Below, piece after piece: positions 23,561 through 35,816 of a stretch of DNA of 64,000 bases. A model generated the notes under the pieces. That model was not told the origin of the DNA. It saw nothing but the letters and a program-made list of their open reading frames with translations, and made no database searches. The DNA is from Oxyruncus cristatus (Eukaryota; Chordata; Aves; Passeriformes; Cotingidae), in assembly GCA_013399855.1 (NCBI GenBank), contig VXAY01000710.1:1025337-1089336 (forward strand), in the 5' to 3' direction. Numbering within the stretch: position 1 is the first letter of the stretch; each line of letters opens with the position of its first letter. The position numbers and the translations under genes were made by a program.

Positions 23561-26500
23561 GCCAAGGAAATGAAGTACTTCTTGTAATGATTTAGTGTCT
23601 TCATTTATCATGAGACTCAGCTCGGTGAAAAAATGGGGTCTCACCATGTAATCTTTTTACCACAAAACATAGGAACTTATTTAAGAGTGAACCTGACAAA
23701 CAAAGGATGAGGAGAGGAAACTCAAACATCTGCACGTGTAAACAAAGACTGTAAACATCCTGCCCTTACTTTTTGAGCATGCTTTTTTTGGTGATCTGTA
23801 GGGAGCTCTCTGTCACACAAATGGAACTTCCCTTTCAATATGGGTCTGGAACTGCCACTGTCAATATTGCCAGCTCGCAGGGCAGTGATTGTCACGCAAT
23901 GGGGGAAATGGCTAAAGCAAAACCAACCCCTTAGCACTTCTCCCCTCTGCATTTGACTTCAGGGATGCCTTGGATGAGTGCTCAAAGATTATATAACCTG
24001 GCAGCAGCTCTTTAGGCTGGTTTGTGAGTCTACAATATCTGCTACGGCTTGCTCTGAATAAAATGGATGAACTTAATCAGAGTTATTTAAATACTGCTGT
24101 CATGGATGTAGATTCTCTCAGAAGCCAGGCATCATCAAAAGTTCACATTTTTTTCTAATTAAAACAGTTTGCAATAATTACATGTGTGTGTCTGTGTTTC
24201 CACTTTGAAAAGGCTAAATAGTTGGCAAGTCTCCTAAAGCAGGATTAGACTGCAGACCAGCTCAGACAATGCTTCCAGGCATCGAGGATGTACTGCAGAA
24301 TCAGTTTAATAAAGTCTGATTAGATTACTTTCTCCGGTCAATTTGAAGCAGTGTGGCCATGGGATAAATCATCTTTTTATCTCACCACACTGCTCTTTTT
24401 CTTTGCTGAATCATAGTTTAAAAGCATTAAACATATTTTTTAAATATATATTTGTTTACAGATGCAAAGAGGCATAACCTCCTGAATTCCCTGTTGTCCC
24501 AATGCAGTTTGGTATTATATCTCAGTTTTAAAGGCTGAATCCGTACTCAGTTTTCCCTTCTTTATTTGAGTTATCTCTTTTTCCTCTACATAAATAGGCT
24601 TGTTAGTATAATAAGAAAACAGTCCTGAATCTCTTATCTTGATTTGTCAAGATAACAGCTTGTACTGAAAACAGCCATAAAGTTAGATGTTTCTGACAAA
24701 TTACTAGTTTGAGAAGGGTGTTGAATTCTAGACATTTGTAAAAACATGTACATGGATCTGAATATCTCTAAACATGATTTATTGCATGCTATGTGGAACA
24801 AATAATAAGTTATCCAGAACACCTGAGTCTAGAACTCCTTTGTTTTAGTTTTCAATTCTTACAGTAACAGAGCTTGCATTTTGCTAGTTTCCTACCTAAT
24901 GGCACCACCAGTAGAAGATGTATTTAAGGATTTAAGTCAACACAAAATATACCTTCCTCTGGTCTCTTTTTATGATGCTGCATTATGCCAAGAGACCTTA
25001 GCAGGCAGCTCAGCTCCATGAAAATGCAGAACTCCAATCTGGTTCACCTTTCCCCAGTCTGCGCCCAGACACATTTTCAAGCTCTTATCTGGTCTGTAGT
25101 TTCTCATATTGATATATAAGTTCTGTTGTATTGTGGACATTTGCATTCCATTTTCCATTGGAACAAAGAAACATTTCATTTTCTTCCAAGGTTATGATTT
25201 CTTTATAGTATCATATTGGGAAATTAATTGGTGCAGGTGTTCCCCATGGATTCTGGAATAACGTTCAGTAAAACTACTTGTAGTATCTGGAGGTGATAGG
25301 AATATACAGTGTTCAACCCAGAGGCTCTGTGTCAAGGACCAATCCTATGAAATGCTGCTCAAGTTGCGTGTTAGTTCCTTGTTAAATTTTGAGTTTGGGT
25401 TTTCAATGGTTTGCAGGCTCATTCAAGTGAAATGGCCTAGGATGAGCTTTAAGAAGAAGAAAATTCCATTATAACTGTCTACTGTCACAAGAATGAAGAA
25501 TTGTGAAAAATTAAAGTGGAAAAATAGAATCCAGAGTTCCAGTTTACATGTACTGTTGAGGTTTGTTGAACTAATCTGATGATTTAAAACAGATTATGCC
25601 CCTGTGGTCTGTCCATTCATACATTCTTCTGGTTTATTTTCTTCTAACATAATTAACACACTATTTCCCTCAAATTGCATTTATGCACTGTTTTCAAGTG
25701 GGTGAGGAACATATGGATAGAGAAAGGAGGGGAAAGAAAGAGAAGCAAAACCTTTCACTCATATTTTCTGGGGAGGCTGCAAGGACTAGACAAGAAGCCC
25801 TGACACATCCTGTCAGGTTGCTGTTAAAAATTCAAAGAAAACAATCAGACTGCATTACTCATGTAGTGTCTTTTTTAATAAGCTTTTTGGAAATTTCTCA
25901 CTTGGCACTAGCTTCCATTAATAGCTGGTGCACAGAAATAAAAGATATATCTCAGTCTTCTATAGGGAGTTGCAACAACCAGACATATGTATAGTTTAAA
26001 AGCCTGAGATATCTGGTCTGGTGAACCATGTTTCCTGAGTTTCCTCCAAGAGGAAACAAGTCTCCCGTGAAACCTTCCAAGAATTGAACACTGATGCACT
26101 TTGAAGCCTGGATTGGTGGGGTTTGTCTGCTTACTAGTAAAATGTCACTAGATGCTGTTAAAACTTGGTTAAACCTTACAAACCAACTCACTCAGCAAAA
26201 CATGTTGAAATAATCTGGATAGGAGCCAGAAGAGATGAGACAGGATTATTTAAATCTAATATGTGTTAGTATACAGCTTAAGTCCTCTGACCCTAATCAC
26301 TTTCCATCGGAGTACATCAAATTAGGATCCTGGGACAATTTACATAGAAGTCTGAGTAAATGTACTAGCTTTGCCCTGCGCAAGAATTCATGGCCTTCAA
26401 TAATAAGTGAAAAAACATGGATAGCCTCATATTAGTTCCAGAGAACTAATAGGCATGGGAAAGCCCAGCATAAAAATTACAGCACTGGTTCTGACCCTTA

Positions 26501-29500
26501 AGTATAAATATAGTGAATGATGGGATGTGCTGCACCTTTAGTAGGTTCTTACGCTCCTCTTTTTTACATTACTTCAAAAAGTTAACATTGTGAAATAATA
26601 ACTGCTGTATACTTCGTGTTTATTTTCTTTAAGCATTCTCTTAGATTTCTGTTTGCTTTTGAAACTGCCATTCTCAGCTAATGACCTGGAAAAAGCTGAG
26701 GTGGGTTTGGATAACATGATCCTCTCTCCAGTGCTGAGCACTGTTTGAGAAATTTCAGTCAGGTCGTGGTAATGACATTGCTTTAATGAGGGAACTGAAA
26801 TTGTTGGGAGAGTTGTGACATGGCAGTACTCAGGTGCTTTGAACCTCTCCAGTTGCCTCCGTTACTATAAATAACTAGGATGGCTTGAAGTAACTAGAGA
26901 AGATCATCAGTGCTGACACCTGAGGTTGTTTATTTGGCACAGATGCATTTGCTCCTGCTTATTCCTCATAGAGGTCATTAGGTGGGTTGGAGGTAAAATA
27001 AAATATGTCAGGTTTTTCACTTTGCTTTACCTGATTTTCCATTTTTTCATGATTCCATTAATTTTTCTTGGGATGTTCAGAATAACACAGTTCTCAATTC
27101 AAGACTGTGTGCAGCTTTCCACCAATCCACTTGCAAAGCACCATATTTCTGCTAATTTTTGCCTGCAGCTATGTCCTTGTCTCTAAACTCAGTTCTCATT
27201 TTCATGAGGCTCAGAACAGCAGCACTAAGTGTGGAGACTATAGTTTATTACTGAAATTTCATGCAGGAATAGCCTTTAGTATTGTATAGGTGTAAATAAA
27301 CAGTCTTCAAGATTTTATTTTGTTTAAGTTATGGAAAACTACTCCAGTAAGTAAGCAATTAGATTCACAAGGATAGTTCCTTATGTACCTCCTGGTTGCT
27401 TTTTGCCTGTTCTGTGTCACAGGAGTAAGTGCAGCTAGCTTCTGCCTAGTTCATATTCTATGAAGCACATCAAATATAGCAAACCAGTTGAAATAGCCAT
27501 TACCTGGACCTATATAGCTCTTAAGATTTAAGAGTATATAGCTCAAAAAAAAAGGTATTATGGGGAGATTTTTCATCTATTTTGATACTGATAGAAAGAA
27601 TAGAAGATGATTTTGGAGCAATGAAGTCAAAAAGAAATATATGTTTAGAAGACTAATATGTACATATTTCATGGTGGTGTTATTTTAAACTAGCAGCAAG
27701 CAAATGTTTCTGCAGTCTTTGACTCGTTCTGAATTAGATCAAGTTGTTCATCTCTGACAAGTTTTTAAAAACAACTGCAGCTGTGACAGTCTGTTTTGTA
27801 AGTTAACATTTTCTGTTATTTTGTCTGAGTGAAGTCTCTTGCAGGGTAACAGAACTATGGAAGCATTTCTGCAATCAAAGCAAAAAGCCAGGAAACTCCT
27901 GGCTTTTCACCATAACTCAAGCATCCTAGAAAGAATTTCGCCTGAGACACTGCAGTGGCAGCACTTGCTTTTGTGAATGAAAGCTACTATATCCACCTAG
28001 GAAGCAATTCCCATCAGCCTGCATACGGACTTTTAAAAAGGCTTCCCCTCACAAAATCCTTCCATTTCTCAATAATTAAAGTAACACATTTCTCAATGAT
28101 CTAAATAATACAATAGAGATGAATAAATCATTTGATCATAAGGCTCCATTTGAATTTTTGTTTACCATCGGAGGAAAATGTTTACCCTAATCGGTATCGC
28201 CTATTGTTCAGCTGTTCTCACTAGGCTGTGACTTTTAGCTGTCTTTAGATCCAAATGCATATTTATTTTGAGGATTAGACTGGAATCAGCCGTAATATCA
28301 TGACAGTGAATGAAACTAATGTCAATCATTTTTTTCAGATATCTATCTCACCTGTGCAACACAACTCCTCTTCTGAAAGCAAGAAATCCTTTACAGACAA
28401 TGAAATCAAACTTTGGTTAAATGTAATTCAGACCAGTGAATAACCATGTGAAGCTGATGAATTTTCTGCTGCAGTGGTTGCTACAGCTCATCTCCAGCCA
28501 TGTAGAGTAATTCTTTTAGCAACTGCAAAAATAATACAATAAGAATTGCTGTGTTCCCTTTATAGAACTGAGTAAAGGACCTTTCCAGGGCTATGGTTTT
28601 TACTATCATCCTCTCCTCATCTAGATTTATATCTACAGCAAGTCCCAAATTGTATGACTAAAAGGGTTCTCATAGGACATAATTCTTACATTGTAGAAAG
28701 CTGCAATTTTTAATGGGGACCTTCTCAAATCTAAAATGAACAAATTCAAGAGATGTCTTTAACAGTCAAAGTGTTAGGACACCGCTTGATCTCAGCTCTT
28801 AAATTAATCTTAGTGCACCATAATCCCAGAGCATACCCAAACCAAGAATTTATAACTTTCTTCCTCTCCCTTGCCAAATTCTTTGTTATTAATTCCCAGC
28901 AGAATAGGTCTGGATGGACTAGCTTATGGTTGCTAACTCTGTTGTGATGGCCTTTCTTATCTCTTTAGTTTCTGTTCCAAAACTTCACTCTTGTTTTTCT
29001 CCCTCTTCCATCCTCTTCCCACCTTTGTGACCAGCTTTATTCACAACTTTATCATTTTTCAGGCATGTGTAGATATTCCTCTTCTTACAAGTTTCACTCA
29101 GTCCTTTGCTGACTGTTGTTAAGCGTCTCCTTTGAAGTTCTGCTTAAGTAGACAAAAGGTTTTAAGGGGGACTTGAAAGCTCAAGGTTCTGTTTACACAT
29201 GGATAAGCAGAACTGGGACCCAGTCTTACCTGATAATCATGTATGGCAGCACTAGGAAGGAACATCTGTAGCTGTGTTGAAGATGTGCCTCTACTTTCAT
29301 TATTTCCTTATGTTTTGAAGACATAATTTCTTTCTAATGGTAAAATCCCTGCTGAATAATTGAATTGTAGTTATTTAAATAAAGAAAAATACAAGATTTT
29401 GGTGTAAGAAATAAAACTTTTTTTCATCCTCTGTTAATTGCTTGAATTTATTTGACTTAGTAGATAAGATGTTTTAAATCTTCTAAACTCCCTGCTGCTC

Positions 29501-30950
29501 ATAAAGTCATCTTGCATGAATAAAAAAGTCAAAACAGGCATTGTATAAAATAGCAAAATGTCACAGCTGAAAAATGTTCATGGCTTCTCCTCAGCAGCGT
29601 GAAAAGAGAGAGAAAAACATCAGTCTGTTTATTCAAGCTGCTAGTAATCACAAGCCTGGTGCTTTCAGTCCATCACTTCTTCCAGTCAGGGTGACTGGCA
29701 GCTGTAAACACATATTCTTCCCTTTGAAAAGTCAGATATGGGCACCCTGGATAGAACAGCTTGCTGACACATGGAAATTATCCAAGGATGTGATGCTATT
29801 TATCATGATATGAACTTTCTGCTAAACATGAACACTCTCAAGCCAAGGAGTGGAGTAGCTCTGTTCTGGGAGACCCACTGCACATGTCAGAGTGTGAATC
29901 ATAATTCCAAGACTTCAAATTTGCACTGTTTAATTGAAAACTGGTTTTCACAGTTTTCACTGGTTTTCCCAGAAAAATCAGGGAAGTCAGTTGAAGCATA
30001 ATGCATTTGAAAATGAATATGTGATTATTGACATGGTATATAAATTTAGCTTCAGTGTGCCTTAGAGTTATAAGCAGGGATTTGAAATAAGCAACTGTGC
30101 AGCTGGGATGAACAAAGACTGCCACAAAACCACTTTCAGGACCATGGTACTTCAGTAAGATAAACTCTCTCAAAAGTAGGCATAATAAAATAGCCCTAAT
30201 GTTTCTTAGCTGCAACTCTCACGTTTTTAACAGTATACTCTGTAGATGCCAGATAAACAACTCTGCTTACTGGCTGAGGATGTACAGGCAGGGAGAAGCC
30301 CGAAACAGGTAAAAAGTGCACACCTTTTTAGCCAACCACTTTCACTAATGCATGGTATGTTTAAGAAATCCTTTTACCATAAGCTTGCTTGACACAGCCT
30401 TAAGACTTATTACTAATCCCTCTGAAGGATTTTTTTTCTTGATTGTCTAATGAAAGTACCCAAGTAAGTGTACTGAGCAAATTAAAAAATGAGGCAGTCT
30501 GAGGGACACAAGCTAGAAAATCACTGATGAAATACAGGGGCTCAAGAGACTTTCAAGTGGGATGACTCACAAGGGTAGAGGAAATGGTTGTTTAAAGTAT
30601 AAGAGTCGAGATGGGCTATGCAACTCCATGTTTTATTACCCAAATGCAGCTATAACACCATCTGCTCAGAGTACTCTTTCTGCACTTAGGAGGAGGACTA
30701 CCTCTGGTTCCCAAGGAATTGGCTCATGTCCTACTGTTCCAAATGTGAATTTTCACTTCTTTTTTTCAGCTGAGCTACACTGGTTTGGCTGTTAGAGAAG
30801 TTTCCACATCCAGAGAGCTGAGAACCATATCCCTTACTGAATACAAAATTTTTACTACTAAGATATTCCAGCACCACTTCCAGCATTACCAAAAGAAATT
30901 GTTCTTTCTTTCTACTCATTAAAGAAACATTCAAGATACAAAAAGTGAGT
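23561..30950. other. Long non-coding stretch
   Basis: Some 7.4 kb with no recognisable coding gene, RNA or repeat family. It contains a TG-rich run near 24183-24200 and a perfect 11-bp-arm hairpin at 27883-27907. Open frames reach 125 codons (29838-30215 minus) and 103 codons (25683-25994 plus) but show no known motif. Confidence 0.5.
27883..27907. repeat. Perfect hairpin, 11-bp arms, 3-nt loop
   Basis: AAAAGCCAGGA, loop AAC, then the exact complement TCCTGGCTTTT. The arms are too short for a microRNA precursor. It may be a palindrome relic or chance. Confidence 0.75.
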
Positions 30951-30955
30951 AAATT

Positions 30956-32043
30956 TGTGAGGGGTTGACCCTGGATGGGGGGCAGATGCCCACTGAAACC
31001 ACTTTATCATCCTCTCCTCAGATGGACAGGGAAGACAAAATATAATGAGAGGTTCATGAGTTGAGATAAGGTCAGGGAGAAATCACTTAACAATTGCCAT
31101 CATGGGCAAAACAGTTTGACTTAGGGAAATGAGTTGAATTTATTGTATTTATTACCAACCAAAATCAGAGTAGGATAATGAAAAATAAAACAAATCCTGC
31201 CACCACCCCTCCCTTCTTTCTGGGCCTAACTTTATGCCCAATTCTCTACCTCTTCTCTGCCTATGGTGCCGTGCAATGGGGAACGGTGGTTGTGATCAGT
31301 TCATCGCATGTTGTTTCTGCCACTGCTTCCTCCTCAGAGAGAGATATCCTTCTCATGCTCCAGCATGGGGGTATCCCACAGCAGACTTCACACAGGTTCT
31401 CCAGCGTGAGTCCTTCCCATGGGCTGCAGTTCTTCACAAACTGCTCCAGCACTGGTCTCTTTCCACAGGGTGCAGTGCTTCAAGAACAGGCTGCTCCATC
31501 CTGGGTCCCCCATGAGGTCACAGGTCCTACCAGGAAACTTGCTCCAGTGTGAGGTTCTCTCCCCATGAGTCCACCGGTCCTGCCAGGAGCCTACTTCAGT
31601 GTGGGCTTACCATGGCATCACATCCTTGGGCTGCAGGTGTATCTCTGCTCCCCTGTGGACCTCCGGGGCTGCAAGGGGACAGCTGCCTCACCATGGTCTT
31701 TACTGCAAAGGTGCAGGAGTATCTCTGCTCTGGCATCTAGAGCACCTCCTCCCTCTCCTTGTTAACTGACCTCGGTACCTTCAAAATTGTTTCTCTCACA
31801 TATTCTCACTCGTCTGGCCACAACTGCTTCTGCACAACAATTTTTTCCTTCTCAACTCAAATATGTATCACAAAGTACTGCCTTTGCTAATGGGCCCAGC
31901 CTAGGCCTTTGGCGGGTCTGTCATGGAGCCAGCTGGTATTGACTCTGTCAGACCAAGGATCAGAAGGATCCTTCTAGCAAAGCAAAGAAACCAACCTTGC
32001 ATACTCCCCGGTGAGCAAAGCCTAGCCATGCAAACCCAATACA
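30956..32043 (-). mobile_element. Complete solo LTR, ERVL-like
   Basis: The element runs from TGTGAGGGGTTGACCCTGG to CAAACCCAATACA, a TG...CA pair 1,088 bp apart, and is bounded by a perfect 5-bp duplication. It resembles a common avian LTR as I remember it. A 5-bp duplication is usual for ERVL and some other classes, so the class is an inference. The minus strand carries two AATAAA hexamers close together (complement of 31140-31155), which supports minus orientation. No internal retroviral sequence adjoins it, so it formed by LTR-LTR recombination. Open frames on the plus strand here (31178-31552 and others) are by-products of its GC-rich internal repeats. Confidence 0.88.
31399..31744. repeat. 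Degenerate 45-55-bp tandem units inside LTR
   Basis: Successive units begin with variants of CTCCAGYGTGRG or CTCTGCTC, with starts near 31399, 31444, 31494, 31542 and 31594 and two longer ones after 31640. Several units share a CATGGGCTGCAG-like or GGTCCTRCCAGGA core. The units explain the locally high GC and the chance open frames. Confidence 0.7.
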
Positions 32044-32048
32044 AAATT

Positions 32049-32577
32049 ATCGATGATTAATTAAGGATGTGGATTTGTCATATCAGCAGAAAGGTAAAGA
32101 AGGATGTCTAGAGAAAGGCAGTCACAATTTTGAGATTATACATTGTAGTTCAAGTGACAGAAATATTCAAACCAAGACAGTATTAATTTACAGCTCCAGG
32201 CTTTGAAGTTCACTTCTGCAGAATTACAGGTGGATATAGTTTAACCACTACTAGATGATACAGCAGTGATATCTTAGAAGAATTGTCCAGTTAGGTTCTA
32301 AAAGGCTTGGGTGTATCTGAAAATGTGCCACCTTAAATTTAATGTTACTGTGGACAATATTCAAAGAGACACTCTAAAATGCTGATGTCAATATTTGTTA
32401 TAGACTCAAGCTTTCAAGGTCAACAGTCACAATGGCTTTCTACTTGTTTTTGGTCAAGGCCAAAAATTAAAATCTATTGCTAAGTATAGGTAATAAGAGT
32501 CCAGATGAGTTTATTGAAAGAAATGAAGTACAGGGTACGAAAGAGTAGAACTACCAAAAAAATTTTACCTCCAGCAG
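32049..32577. other. Non-coding, nothing recognised
   Basis: AT-rich unique-looking sequence between the LTR and the next CR1 fragment. Confidence 0.5.
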
Positions 32578-33400
32578 TCACAGAATATTCCAAATTGGAA
32601 GGGACCCACAGGGGTCATTCAAGTCTGACTCCTGGCCCTGCACAGGACCCTCCCCAAGAGTTACACCATGTGCCTGAGAGTATCATCCAAACACTTCTTG
32701 AACTCTGTCAGGCGTGGTGCTGTGACCACTTCCCTGGGGAGCCTGTTCCAGTGCCCAACCACTCTCTGGGTGAAGAACCTCTTTTTAATATCCAACCTAA
32801 ACTTCCTTTGACACAGCCTCAGGCCATTCCCTCAGGTCTTGTCACTGGACACCACAGAAAAGAGGTCAGTGCCAGCCCCTCTTGTTTCCCTCGCGAGGAT
32901 GTTGTAGACTGCAATGAGGTCTCCCCTCAGTCTCCTCCAGGCTGAACACACTGAGTGCCCCCAGCCATTCCTCATACAGCTTCCCCTCAAAGCCCTTCAG
33001 CATCTTTGTTACCCTCCTTTGGAAACTTTCCAATAGCTTTATATCCTTCTTATATTGTGGTGCCCAAAACTGCACACAGTATTCAAGGTGAGGCCACACC
33101 AAAGCAGAGCAGAGCAGGACAATCACCTCTCTCAACCAGCTGGTGCTGCTTTGCCTGATGCCCCTCAGGACATAGTTGGCCCTCCTGGCTGCCAGGACAC
33201 TGCTGCCTGATGTTCTGTTTGCCATCGACCATGACCCTCCAGGTCGTTTTCTGTGGCACTGTTTCCAGCATCTCATTCCCCAGTCGGTAACACAGGGCCT
33301 GAGACGGAGACTGTTGAACCCCACTGGTGACAGGTTACCATTCACTGTTACCCTCTGTGCTTGACCTGTGAGCCAATTGCTCACCCACCACATGATGTGT
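32578..33400 (-). mobile_element. CR1 LINE 3' fragment with internal deletion
   Basis: The antisense 3' end TCACAGAATATTCC is followed by the same 3' UTR as the copies at 16597 and 37552, then ORF2 on the minus strand. Blocks read SLEETEGRPHCS, LLESFQRRVTKMLKGFEGKL, and [19 protein letters not shown]. Near 33321 the sequence jumps to an upstream part of the reverse transcriptase domain (WWVSNWLTGQAQRVTVNGN). The segment that should hold the SGVPQGS and FADD motifs is missing. This copy therefore has an internal deletion as well as 5' truncation. Confidence 0.9.
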
Positions 33401-35255
33401 GAGCAACACTGAGAACATGGTCATAATTAGTCCTAGTCTAAAATTTAAGGAGTCATTTATATTTTCTTCTATCCTCTCAGATGCACCTTGTACACTGTTA
33501 TTAAGTTCTCTCAGACTTCTTTCAGACACTTCAGTCTTTGTGTGTCAGACTTAGATCTATTTGCAATTTATCTTTCTTTCCAAATTCTATCACAAATGGC
33601 GAGGAAGGTAGGGGTGCACACAAAGACTTTTGTGAGTTTATTTTAAAAGGAGGAACATTTTTCAAACAACAGCAACAAAAATTTTTATTTTCTGTCTTAT
33701 CTGCACTTCTATTTACATTTCCCATAGAACAGGAGGAGTAGAGATTTTTCAGGACACACAACTTGAGGAAAGTTGTGATATCGTGAGTACTACATAAATA
33801 TGGATTTTTTTTTTTTTTTGTAAGAAACCTTCTGGAGAGACTGTAACTGACATGCTGGTTAAATCTAAATGTAGAAAAGGGCAATAGCAGGCAATGAGGT
33901 TAAGCAGAGATCTAAAGATTAGTGGAAGCAATAAACAGAAGGCTTTTAAAAATGAAAAAAAATATTGAGAGTCTGTGAAGGAGAAAGATTTAAGAACTAT
34001 AAAGTACAGGAAACAAAATTATGTATTACAAATTGAGCTTCAGTAAATATTTATAAGTCATCAGAATACTCATTTTAATGTAAATAACAATAAAATGGCT
34101 CAAGAACTAGTAGCTGACAAAGTAGGGGCAATAAATACAGCTAGTTTCATAAAATGTATTTACTAAAGTAGTTTTTGTATTTAAAAGAGCAAATATAGTT
34201 GGCAAAAAGGAGATCATCTTGAAGAGAATAGAGAAAGTTAATACAGAACAAGAATACAGAACTCATAACATAAAAACACTATTGAAAAAGAGTTATACGA
34301 TATTTAAGTAAAGTCCAGAAGTTAGATATTTCACAGAAGATTTAAATGTAGGAAAATAAGGCTTGAAACATATTTACAATTTTAGTTTATGTTTTGGGTT
34401 GAGGTTTTTTTTCTTATTTAGATTTTCTCTATTTTGAGCAATTTTTAATTCATCAATTAGAACTTCTTAAAAATACAGTTTATTCTAAATGAAAAACATA
34501 TAAAATGACACTTTTGCTTCAGAGTGCCTTTTTTTTACAATTCAGAATGAAATTTGCAGTAGTTTATGTTATTGTAACATTATTGTAACTGATTTTTGCT
34601 TACAGAGAGAAGTATAAGAAAGTAAGAATACACAAGAAGAATAGAAGAGAACTTTTCTGTTCTGAAAGTGAACACTGACTCTAAATTATCAAGCTGACTA
34701 CGTGGGTTCATTTCTCTTTAAGAAAGCCAAGGAACCTTTCTTTGGTAGATGCAGTAAATACAAGTTGCAACACTGTTTTTCACATCAGTCCTGTTTTGGA
34801 GATAGATACAAGGTGTGTTCACTAGTGTGAGTAGAAAGCATGCTTCTGAATTTGACACAAAATAAAGGTTAGGAAAAACAGTCTTGCTGAGTATCACATA
34901 CCACTGCCAAGGCTGTTCCCAATCTATGACCTGGAATGATCAGCTTATGGCCTAGTCTTCAACGTGTCCCTTCCTAATACAAACAAACTGTCTAGACTGT
35001 AAGAGCTTGATGACCTGTCCTTTACTGTGCATTCATGTACACACACACACACACAGAGTGGATGACATTCTGTAGAGAGGTATATTTAGCTGACCTAAGT
35101 GTTCTTCAAATGTATAATAGAGATATCGGCCTCAATTTTTTTTTCTGAAAAAAATAGCCACTAAAGTGAGAGGTTCTTCATTTTTTAATATAAAAGCTAG
35201 TGCCCAACTTAAAACACAGATGATAAGTCTTTGTATTCTCTTTGTATTACCACTC
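33401..35255. other. Non-coding, AT-rich
   Basis: AT-rich sequence with a 15-base T run at 33805-33819 and a short AC microsatellite at 35039-35056. No gene is recognised. Confidence 0.5.
35039..35056. repeat. (AC)9 microsatellite
   Basis: Uninterrupted AC dinucleotides between CATGT and GAGTGG. Confidence 0.9.
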
Positions 35256-35371
35256 TTGTATATATATATTATTTATATATATATTTATATATTATATATT
35301 ATATATATATTTATATATATTTATATAGTATATATATTTTATATATTTATATATATATATATATTATATTC
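35256..35371. repeat. TA-rich microsatellite, interrupted
   Basis: About 115 bp made almost only of TA and TTTATA words, with one G. The open frame rich in Tyr and Ile over this tract is an artefact of composition. Confidence 0.92.
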
Positions 35372-35663
35372 TCTTTTTATAACTAAAAATAGAGAAATAC
35401 TGCCAGTATGAAAATTATCAGTCAGCCTTATAGTACATAAGAACACAAATACTTTCTCTGACTGATGACTGGCCCAGAATTTTGTGCCCTTTAGTTATTT
35501 ATGCAGCTTATGAAGGGAACTCCTTTAGTGTGTCTCGAGTTGAGGATCAACTCCAAGTAAAATTCACATACAATTCCACATTTGCTTCATGCAGGTACAA
35601 TTGCACATACTCAAATAGAATCAAGTTTATGTTTCTGTCTGAGTAAGGATAGTGCACACCCCT
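35372..35663. other. Non-coding, nothing recognised
   Basis: Short unique-looking stretch between the microsatellite and the SINE. Confidence 0.5.
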
Positions 35664-35759
35664 GAGGTTAGCTTAGTTTGCTGGAGCATGGTGCTAATAT
35701 CAGCAAGGTTGTGACTTTGAACCCTGTGTGGGCCATTCACTAAAGAATTGGACTCTACT
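35664..35759 (+). mobile_element. tRNA-Ile-derived SINE (TguSINE1-like), tail truncated
   Basis: GAGGTTAGCTTAGTTTGCTGGAGC resembles the tRNA-Ile 5' half, with an A-box-like TTAGCTTAGTTTG. An anticodon-arm stretch GGTGCTAATA follows (anticodon AAU at 35696-35698), then a decayed B box (GACTTTGAACC) and the acceptor end GTGTGGGCCATTCAC. It continues into TAAAGAATTGGACTC, the first part of the CR1-like tail, and then similarity stops. The copy at 39632 has the same head and a fuller tail. It is too diverged to be a working tRNA gene. Confidence 0.8.
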
Positions 35760-35816
35760 CTTTACTATTTTACATTCTGTGGAGTTGTGCAAGAATGTTC
35801 ACAAGAACTCGTATGC

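Larger units (their letters stand above)
30951..32048. repeat. 5-bp target-site duplication AAATT around LTR
   Basis: AAATT at 30951-30955 and again at 32044-32048 exactly abuts the TG and CA ends of the LTR. This is the direct-repeat scar of retroviral integration. Confidence 0.85.

Noticed and set aside
31178..31765. Overlapping plus-strand open frames of up to 124 codons
   Set aside because: They fall inside an LTR and arise from its GC-rich internal repeats; no domain is recognisable.
35166..35411. Tyr/Ile-rich hydrophobic small protein
   Set aside because: It is the translation of a TA microsatellite.
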